Positions 54,501 through 64,000 of a stretch of 64,000 bases of DNA are shown piece after piece. Source of the stretch: Onchocerca volvulus. Taxonomy: Eukaryota; Nematoda; Chromadorea; Rhabditida; Onchocercidae. The position numbers and the translations under genes are program-made. Positions within the stretch are counted from its first letter, which is position 1. Each line of letters begins with the position of its first letter. The notes below the pieces were generated by a model. That model made no database searches and was not told the origin of the DNA. It saw nothing but the letters and a program-made list of their open reading frames with translations. The DNA lies in NCBI GenBank assembly GCA_000499405.2, contig HG738137.1, forward strand, positions 7,901,562 through 7,965,561, in the 5' to 3' direction.

Positions 54501-56219
54501 AAAAATATAATTACGAATTACGTTTGATACGGTTAAATTGTATTAAAATAATTATTTAAACTGTACTTTATGAAATTTTTAAAATAAATAATATTATTTT
54601 AAATATAAAATAAATGAAATAATGTCAAAATTAAAAATCATTGTCATTAAGAAAGATATTTTGATAACATTTAGATTAACATATTACTACAAATATTTAA
54701 AATTTGTTTGAAATTTCAAAAAATGATAATTTCATTTTAAATAATTTGAAATTTTTGCAGCAAAGCATATTGTAAGCTTACAATCAACGATATTTGATAA
54801 GAATTATGGTCAATTAATTTCAACACCATTCAGTCTTGATGATAATAATTATTGTCTAAGTTTATCGATTTATATCAAGGAATTCAGTGAAGGTTGATGT
54901 TATATTATGATATTTTCGAATTAATCAAGTATTTTAAATTAGTCAAATATTTATTAAAAAAATTTTAATTTAAATAAATGAAATATTTCAAAAATTTCAT
55001 TGATTAAATCAAATATATTTTCCGATATTTTGCTATTTCAAAGAGATAAAATTTAATAATCAATGCGTCATATGTTAATCTTAACAATGTTTTTTTTTTT
55101 TACGATAAGATTATCCTTGAAATTAAAAATAATTTGTTAATTTTTGATAAATTAAGTTTTAACCAAATGTTAAAGTTTAGGATATTTTTTTTTTTAAATG
55201 AAAATTTAGCAAATTCAATATTTATGATCATGATTATTCGTTAATTTAAATGTTTTTTGCATTTATCTAGGAGCATATACTAATTTAAATGTTATTTTGC
55301 ATCATAAAAAAATTCCGAACGGTTCTTTTTTTTGAAATTTTAAAATTTTAATTTTTAAATTTCGTGATTTTTGCTGTATGTTTTTGAATTTAATAATAAA
55401 AGAGTAAAATTCATTCTTTAAAAAATTTCAAAACCATTTGAAATATTTTCAAAAAAGATTTAAAGAGCATTTTTAGGTATTTTCACTGTTGGATTATTGC
55501 ATAAAGTTGAGGATTATGATTATGGAAGTGGCTTATTCGTAGGTAAATTAGAAGAAATGCCGAAAGAGCAATGGCGTCATCTAATTTTGGATTTTGTTAA
55601 TTCACGTGATCAATTTCAGGTAAACCTCAATTACAAAAATCATTTTTAAAATTTTCAAAATTAAAAAATTCAATTTGTTAATTATTTAAAATTTTGATCT
55701 AATTAATTATTTTGAATCAAATAAAGCATTCCGGACGGTTCTTTTTTTTTTGAAATTTCCGAAGGTTCCAAGCTTTGAATTGCAGACTTTTGAATTCAAA
55801 AAATAAAAAGGGTTAAAATTTAATCATTAAAAAGTTCAAAGAATATTTAAAATACTTTTACAAAAACTTAAAAAGCTGATAATTTCTAAATTTGACAAAA
55901 TGGTCAAATTCATAAAATTTGATAATTTGAATAAAAGATTTTAAATAAGCTGCCAAATAAGTTATTTTAAATAAATAAGTTACTATTCAAATATGTTACT
56001 ACTTTAATAAATTATTCAGTAAGTTAATAAGTTATTACTCAAATTATATTTCCGATATACATTCATGATTTTTGCATTTCTTTTTAGATAACAATTCATG
56101 TCGAAAAAGAGGATGATGATCAATTTTGGTTAGCTTTAGATGATATTGTCTTGTATTCCGGAATGTGTAAAAGTGATCCGGATGCAATTTTACGGGATAA
56201 CGGACGATTAAAATGTTAG
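51596..56219 (+). CDS. secreted FN3-FN3-MAM protein
   Basis: Exons: 51596-51683, 52198-52395, 52765-52872, 53533-53695, 53991-54163, 54234-54374, 54761-54892, 55477-55619, 56088-56219. The total is 1278 nt (425 aa) and all phases agree. Residues 1-28 look like a signal peptide. The first fibronectin III domain (about 32-127) has ITLWWDPP, VRGYTISYGIGTP and TYVFALTAYNEAG-like sequence, closest in style to the FN3 repeats of DCC/neogenin (UNC-40). A second FN3 domain covers about 138-240 (ITIQWTDP, YVIQYGEH, LQPAKEYEIFVKV). A MAM domain follows (about 252-410) with FDFNRPEKCFFY, C322 and FWLALDDIVLYSGMC. No membrane segment follows, so a secreted matrix or adhesion protein is likely. The intron after exon 6 has a GC donor. 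AATAAA lies at 56343-56348. Confidence 0.9.
55300..55895. repeat. paired intronic repeats flanking exon 8 of the FN3-MAM gene
   Basis: About 170 bp at 55300-55475 and again at about 55722-55895 share TTCCGAACGGTTC (or TTCCGGACGGTTC), a T run, GAAATTT, TTTTTGAATT, AATAAAA.G.GTTAAAAT and ATTTGAAATA/ATTTAAAATA in order. One copy is in the intron before exon 8 and the other in the intron after it. Confidence 0.75.
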
Positions 56220-56349
56220 TTTAGAAAAATTTATTTTTTTTATTGTTATGCACGATTTTTTTTCGCTTTTCAATTAATTTCTTTGAATTTAATTTATTCC
56301 AGAAAAGAAAAATTATTGAAACAATTTTAAAGCTCATTTAATAATAAAT

Positions 56350-59300
56350 AGAATAAGGCATCAATTGATTTACAATATTTGTTTGATGAATTTATTTATT
56401 TTATTTCAATCAATTTTTATTTATAATTCAAAATTTCATGATTATTATTTCGCTTATTTTTCTATTTTAATTATAAATAGAATAGTAGAAATAACTGAAT
56501 AGTAGAAATAATTATTCGTCAGTTTTTTTTTTTTGATAAATGCCAAAATTAACCAAAAATCGCAATCCAAATTTTATTCCTTTTTTGGCATACAATTTAA
56601 AAGTACAACTTTATCTAAAAAAAAATTTGCATACATTTTTTTTTTGTTTGCTTGTCAATTACCGTCTAACTTGTTACTAAAAAAAAAAAAGTTCAAATAT
56701 TATTTTAATTTTCTATTTCAATTCAACGAACTACACTCCAACATTTTTAATTTTAAAATAAAGTTCAAGTTAATGGTTAATTTAATTTTCATTAAAGCAG
56801 AGGAATGGAACTTTTTGCAAATAGAAATATATATCGGAGCGAGAAAAATATTTGAAATTTTTTTTTTCTCAAAATTTCCCGAGATAGTTATTAACTAATG
56901 CTTAAAAAGCAAAAAAAAAAACTTTTAAGGTTTTATTTATTGTTTTATTTATTTGTCTATTTTTCGTTATATTTTGGTTTATTTTGGGAAGAAAAAGCAA
57001 AAAAAAGCAATTAATAGGACGAAATATCATTTTTTTTTTTTTTTTGATAATTCCTTAATTTTTATTTATTTCACATAATTTTACAACTAAAATAATATTA
57101 ATAGATTGTTAATTTTATTAAATTTTAATAAGATTGACACATATTAATTTTTTAAATTCAGTAAACTAATAATTCGTCCTATTATTTACAAAAATAGATG
57201 GGTTATTATTTTATAAGTTAAAACTAGTTCAACATAGATTTAGGCTGAACTTGTTAAGTAAAACAAATCCAACGTTAATTTAGACTGACCATTTTTATTT
57301 TTAATTTTATTCAAGATATTTAAATTTGATTTTGACTTTTTTTCTGATCTTCATTTCATCCACTCATTTTTATTGCAATTTTATTCAAATAAATAAATTA
57401 ATTTAAGTTTATAATTTTAATGCTAATAAACGAATTAGTTAAGTTTATTTTATCTAAAACTATTTTCAAACTAATTCAGGCCAATTTATATAGAATGATA
57501 ATTATTTTTACATCGTTATTTCTTTCAATTTTTTATCATCTTTTCTTTTCTTACTTATCATTTTTTTCTTCCGCTTGCATACAAATACTTAGTATTATGA
57601 TACTTTTTCAATTTAACTTATTATTTAAAATACTTAAATTTAATTTCTATATTTTTAAAATCTTTATTTCGTCTACTTATTTTTAAATTATAATTTTACA
57701 CCAATAAATCATATGTTTAAGCAAGCCCATCAAGTACACCTATGAAAAAAAATTTTTTTTTTTCCATTATAATATTGTTTAAAATTATTTAAACATGGAA
57801 GTTTTATTATTAAAAAAAATTTTTTGCAAAAAAAAATTCCAAAATTTAATATTTTTTGCTTATTTTAAAAGAATTTTTATTTGATTTCTATTTTTCTATA
57901 ATATTTGCTTTCTTTATTTAAATAATTTTCAACATTGAATAACTTATATTCTTAAATTTATGCTACCAACTGTATCCGACAAAAATTTTTTCTATTGTAA
58001 AACAATTTTTTACTATGATTTTTTTAAAATAATTTAAATATTTCAAATATTAGTAAGGTTTTATAATTTTTCCTGAATTTTGATATTTGAAAAATTAAAA
58101 AAAAAGGAACGATTTTAAAATTTGATATTTTTTTGCTTATCATTGATGAGTAAAATAACGAAGTAATAAGAATTTATTATGCATTAATAAAGATAGAAAT
58201 ACAGAAATAAATGTTATTAATTTGTGAAAAAAAAGAACATTTTTTTCATAGATTTGTTTTTTCAAATATTTTAATTGCATGTTGCATGCTTTTTTAACAT
58301 GCAAAAAAAAGCATGCATAAATAATGCAAGCATATAAATTGCATATGCATTTTATAGCATAATATATATTGGGAAAAGCATAATTTTTACAGAAATTTTC
58401 CTTTCTTTTCTTCTTGCTTTTTATGCAATAAGAAAAACGAAAAGAAAAAAACAAAAAAGAACAGAAATATTATAATTGATTCATTTATTATACATACCAA
58501 TTTTTGTTCTAATTTTTCCATCCTTTTTTTTTTTTAAGATTATTTCTGACCAAAAATTATCATTTCATCATCAAATGAATCATATTAAATTCCGTGCAAT
58601 TTCATTTTCTTTTTAATTTTAATTTTCTCTTAATCTGCTTTTTTTTTTTAATTCAAAAATTTTTGAATTATGATTTCATTGCTTTTTTTGCTTTAATCAA
58701 AAAAAAAGTTTAAATAAGTAAGTAACGAAAGAATCACGCATATAAAGAGCTTTTTTTTTTAAAGTAATAAATTAAATCAGAAATTATAATTTCGGTAAAT
58801 TTTAGCGCAACAAAAATTGAAAAAATATTGAACAGAATTGCAAAAAATTTTTTTTGGATATTTTTTTCTTTTTTTTTTTTATTTTTGAAATGTCCGGCAG
58901 AAATCAATTATATTTTGATGAGCGTCGCAAAAGAAGATTTTGCGTTTTTATTTCTTTTTTTTTTATTTCCGAAATTTTATTGGTAATTGCAACTTTTATG
59001 AAGCTTTTTATTATAGCATTTTTGATATCTAATAAATCATTAATTTTTTATTACGTTTTCGCTTTTTTTAGAAGCTCATTTTTCCGTCTTCTTTTTACAT
59101 TTTTTTTTTAGAAACAATGGAAATTTATGAAATTGATTTTTGTTAAAAAATGAAGAATATATGAATTGAACTTGAATCAAAAATAATTTTGCATTTTATT
59201 TCGGAAAATAGATTTTGGAAAGAATAAATATGGAAATATAATTGCAATATGGTAAATTCTGTTAACTTAGTATATCATAATTAAGTATGATTCCTTATAA

Positions 59301-62300
59301 ACAGTAATTATTTGCACAATTAAGTAAGTTAACTACGATATATATTAAGTTAAATAAATCACACTTACTTATAATATATATTAAATGTTTTAAAAAATTA
59401 CAATTTCAAATATATAATTCATCAGTACTGTAACGATACACATGTAATTTTTTAATCAAATTGATTACTTATATGCATATAATAGGTGTAATTTCATTTC
59501 GTTTCTATAATTTGATTACTAAAATAAAATTATAAGTTAAATTCAGCAAAATAATTAATTAATTGTCAGATTTCTGATCATTAAACGTTGTTGCAAAATG
59601 CTAGAATGTACGAAAATGTGTAATAAAAAGTTTTGTTGCGTACAACTGGATGTACCGAAAAATTAGTCGCGTAAAACGTGTCGAAAAAAAACGAAAAGAA
59701 AAATTATTCAAAAAATAAAAAAATTATTTGTTTAATTTTCAAAGAAAGTTTTTTTCCACTTTTTTTTTTAAATTACAAATTTAACAATTTTATCAGTAAT
59801 TTATTCCGCAAAAAACTGAAGATGATGTCAACAAATAGAAAAGAAGTAAAAGGAAAAAAGAAAAAAAAAGATGAACTTGATGAGTAACAGAAATTTTTGC
59901 AATCAATTTTGATAGATTTATGTTAAAATCATTCTTTTTTTATTTTCATAAATTTGGAAGAATAAAATTTAACGAGTTCGAAATCTTATATCGAAAGTTA
60001 ATAAATTTTTAATTTGTCACTAACTACCATATTTAGATTTGTTTTATATATATCTATTAATCATTAATCACTTGTTTCTAATTAATTACTTAATTGCTTC
60101 ATAGCTCCAATTAATTACTTAATTATTTTATGTTTATAATTACTTGCTCAATTTCTATAAAAGTCAAATGAATTTTGTAATTAGTACATGCGTTTGTTTT
60201 TGTAATTACTCTCTTTAGCTCTCACTTACGTGTTCAGATTTTCATTGAATAACTTATTATATCGAATAATAAATAACTGGAAATGATTTTTTTAATTTAC
60301 GCGATGAATAGGTAAAACTGATAACATTATTCTTGTTGACATTTAACCTGTCGCATTGAGTAAATCTATTGCATTAATCAATTCTGTTAATTTGAAATTC
60401 AATATTTATGTAATTATATTCATCATCTATTCAAGGTAAAATGATGACTTTTTTATTTTTTTAAAAATATTGATTTTAGATCTATTTAAATTCAATTTTC
60501 AATAACTCTTTTTTCAGTTATCAATATTTTTCAGTCATAAATCTAAATATTAAGAAATTTTATATTCGCTATTAGAATTAATTGCACATTAATTCATCAA
60601 ATTTCCACTAGAAATTTTATTCATAAAAAATTTAAATTTAAAAAAGCAAACTTTTTATTAAAAATAGATAATTAATAGCAAAAGTGATGAGAGGAAATTG
60701 AATTTAATTTACATCAATTTTTAGAGAAAAATTGATTTAAAGATTGAATCGTATTTTTATAATTTCATGAATTTTAATTATTTTTGATACTTCCATTTTT
60801 TTTTTGATTTTCCTGTTTTGAATTTGTGAATAGTTTTCACACTCTGTTTAAATTTTACTTAAATTTTTCCTCATCATAAAAACATAAAACCATTTTACAC
60901 ATTAGTCATGTGTGAAACGTAACGTTTGAACTGTTATAATTGTATACATTTTCAAGAAATCATTATTTCATTTCTTTAATCAATACAAATTTTTGATTTG
61001 ACTAATTAAATTCTTGGTTATTTGAATGACACAATGCGAAATATACATTTAAATTGGGTGTCATTATTTTTAAAAAAATGAAATTAGATAATGACTTCCA
61101 TTACGAATTAAATTTCAATTATCTCAATTCATCAAATTAGCATTTTGTTGTTCTGATGTATTGGCAAATTATTAAACATTTAACCAGATTTAAAAACTGA
61201 AATTTTAAGAATTACAGAATGAAAAACGAATTTAAATAAGCAATATATACCAAAAAAAATACTTAATACAAATAAATAAAGCTTTCAAATAATTAAAACT
61301 ATTCCACAAAATGGCAATTTTATCTTTAACTTTGAAATATGACACTTTAAAAAATTGAATGAATCAAAATAAATAAAAAATAAAACTACAAATAGAAAAC
61401 AATCATTTGCTTGCAACAATTAAAATCAACAAGGAAGAATAACAATTTTGTTTTTTAATTAAAATTAAAAATAATGAATAGAAATTCAAAAAAATTTTCT
61501 CCAAAACAATTGCAGCATGAAACAATGTTGATGAGCTGATTCACGAATAAATTAAATAATTTTAAAAAATCCAAAAAAACGATAATAAATACTTTTGAAT
61601 CATACAAAATTTTATAATCATAAAATAATTATTTCATTTACCGAATTTGTATCATTTAAAATTACTTTTAAAATTATTTAATTTTTTGATAAATTAGCTA
61701 AATCACCACTGTATTATGCAGCAGTTATTTTAAAAAGTATTATTTTGATAATACAAAAACAACTTTTTTCCTGTTTCATTATTTAGTATATAATATAAAT
61801 TATACAAAATTCAAAACTCATTAATTTTTTACTAATTAATTTAAAACTCATTAATTTTACTTGCTAAATTTTTATTAAAAACAAAAGAGGAGAATTTTGT
61901 TTTTTTGTTGATTCATTGATTTTTTAATTTTATTCATTAGCTAAATATTTTTCATTATGCGGAAAAAAAATTGGAAAAATTAATTATGATTGACAAAAAT
62001 TAATTTTTGAAAACTTTGCAAGAAATTTATGTGTCAGGAAATATATGGGTTCACATGAAAATTATATGTAGCAATCTTTTTTTTTTTTATTGTTGTAACA
62101 ATTTGATCATACAATAAGAATAGCCATAACAATAATGACAATAGAACGGAAAAATCAATCATATACGATCAATGAAATGTCGCCGGAAAAGGTCATAGAA
62201 ATTTAGTGAGAAATTTCATTTGATTAAAAAAAAAATATGCGAAAACGAGCAATCCGTTAATTAAGATTTATTTGCGTATGTAAATAAACAATTCAATTAT

Positions 62301-63510
62301 TTAGAAAGTAAATGATTTTTGAACGTAAGGTTAAGTAATACTCACGTGATAATTACGTGTCTTTTATTTCACACTTGCAAAGAGGCATAATTATTGCGTG
62401 TTTTTTTATCATATCATATAAGATATTTTCTGATAGTATAACTTGTCAAGTATTAGTGCGGATTAATGATGTTGAAAAATCCGAAATCTTACGCTTGAAT
62501 ACAATGATATATATTATAGAAACATTTTAAAAAATCAATTTATTAAGTTATTCGTTTAAATATATTCGTGAATGTCATAGTTCATCTGAAATATCGTCTA
62601 ACTTAGCTTGGTGAAAATTAAAATTTTCAAGTTTTTCGTAATTTTTGCAAAAAACATATTTTGATTGAAATATCATACATTGATAGTAAAACCAATTAAA
62701 AGAAGCAAAAAAATGAGAGAAAGAAAAAAGAATAATTAAAATTTATTTGGAAAGAAAATAAAAAAAAAATTAAATTAAATCTTGATAAATGAATGAAAAT
62801 GTAAAATATTATTTATAATACTTTAATTACTTTATGCATAATTGAATATATTTGTAGTTATAAGATTGCAAAAATGCATCTTAAACTCAACCCACAAAAT
62901 TATTTGGCAAGAATTTTCTCTGAGATTGAATTCTTAAAGTGGAAAATTAAACAAAAGATATATTTATGAATGGAATCAGAATCAGATGGATCAAAATATG
63001 ATGAAAATCCTGAAAAACTCAGAAATTTTTTTGATTTTTAAGTTTTGCCAGTTTTTTCTTTTTTTTTTTCAAATATTCTTCTTATTTACTTAGAGGAAGC
63101 ATCGAACATTAAATGTGTAATCTTTAATATTTGGATACTTTTTTCGATTGCTAATATTAGAACATCAGTATTTTTTACGCATTCCGTTTGTTGGAACATT
63201 AATATATCTGTGACTTTTTAAAACAAAATGCAAAAAAAAAAAAATGAAAAAAATTGGAAATCAAATGTACGATCATAATAAAATGATTAATTATTTTCCT
63301 TAATTTCTGCAATGACTTTCTATCAACAATTTTCTGCTGATGATGATATTATCAATTATAAAATAATGGTAATAATAATAATGAGTTGATGTTTTAGAAA
63401 TAAATCTTAGTTTTAAACCAAAAAAACGAATTTTCATGAGTTGAAAAAAAGGATAGTCATGTTAATCCATTAGTCCGCGAAACTTTGATTATGAAATGAT
63501 AATAATGATC

Positions 63511-63546
<36 letters not shown>

Positions 63547-64000
63547 GGTATGATAGTAAATAATGAATCGATCTACAAAGAAATAAATCTTAATTGTAAA
63601 CAAAAAAAAATTTAATAGGTTGAAAAAAAAACAATTATAATATATCTGTCAGAAATTAATTGTTAAAACTATTTTAATCACACACTCACATATATACATA
63701 TCAATTTCACACATCTATACGAAAATTTTAAAAATGTATGGTTTGATTTTTATTGGTTCATACGGGTTTATTTCGAGTTGTCAAATGGCATAAATCGAAG
63801 CGATCCCACTTTTTTCTTCCTTCTTTTTACCTTTTCGTTTCGTCCTTCTTTTTCAACAACCTTTTTTCTAATACAAATTCTGCAAGCTCCGTTATTATCA
63901 TTATACTACCATTCCTTTCCAATCTTCACTTTTTTTCTATCTTTTTTGTTCCAATTATGTAATAATATTATCTGCCACCGTTGTTATTATAATTACTCGT
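56350..64000. other. non-coding stretch to the right edge
   Basis: No gene is supported in about 7.6 kb. It contains a 13-bp stem hairpin (58283-58317), an AAT microsatellite (about 63511-63546) and many A and T runs. Open frames such as 56533-56898, 58854-59111 and 63753-63962 are dominated by F, I, K, L and N and lack splice-compatible neighbours. Confidence 0.5.
63511..63546. repeat. AAT trinucleotide microsatellite
   Basis: About twelve ATA/AAT units in a row. Confidence 0.9.

Noticed and set aside
62465..62485. TGTTGAAAAATCCGAAAT, resembling the LTR terminus
   Set aside because: Three differences in the diagnostic bases and no LTR-like sequence after it.

Overview
The window looks like nuclear DNA of a spirurid, probably filarial, nematode. 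Roughly three quarters of the bases are A or T. Genes are split by many short introns with GT donors and TTTTAG or TTTCAG acceptors, and candidate trans-splice acceptors lie just upstream of three modelled starts. The gene content (an acetylcholinesterase, a collagen/olfactomedin membrane protein of the UNC-122/COF-2 type, a nematode serpentine receptor) and the mobile-element debris fit that reading. I see no bacterial-style operons, no rRNA or tRNA genes and no CRISPR array. The species is not identified.

Layout. 1-1619: 3' end of an LTR retroelement (broken env-like gene plus 3' LTR), inserted into a decayed PIF1/Helitron-type helicase (1620-2330, minus). 4547-9797 (minus): a 12-exon acetylcholinesterase, 609 codons plus stop, with every splice phase checked. 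9.8-14.6 kb: non-coding, with an inverted pair of LTR ends at 12.9-13.1 kb. 14.6-17.9 kb: unrecognised exon-like ORFs. 23862-28931 (plus): a 12-exon type II membrane protein with collagen repeats and a C-terminal olfactomedin domain, 553 aa. 29136-30328: a compact LTR element flanked by TCTTA duplications. 31.26-32.42 kb: two helicase fragments in opposite orientation. 33153-33639 (minus): frameshifted remnant of an SLC19 folate/thiamine transporter. 34094-36452 (plus): a 5-exon, 370-aa serpentine receptor. 36.5-51.6 kb: about 15 kb without a credible gene, rich in decayed tandem repeats. 51596-56219 (plus): a 9-exon secreted protein with two fibronectin III domains and one MAM domain, 425 aa. 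56.2-64 kb: AT-rich non-coding DNA.

The four intact genes all concern the cell surface or extracellular space, but nothing shows they act together. The most useful outputs are four phase-consistent gene models, a retroelement family recognised at three places by a symmetrical terminus, the compact FN3-FN3-MAM protein with a GC-AG intron, and short upstream ORFs before all four modelled starts, two of which end on an overlapping ATGA. I found no convincing new multi-gene system.
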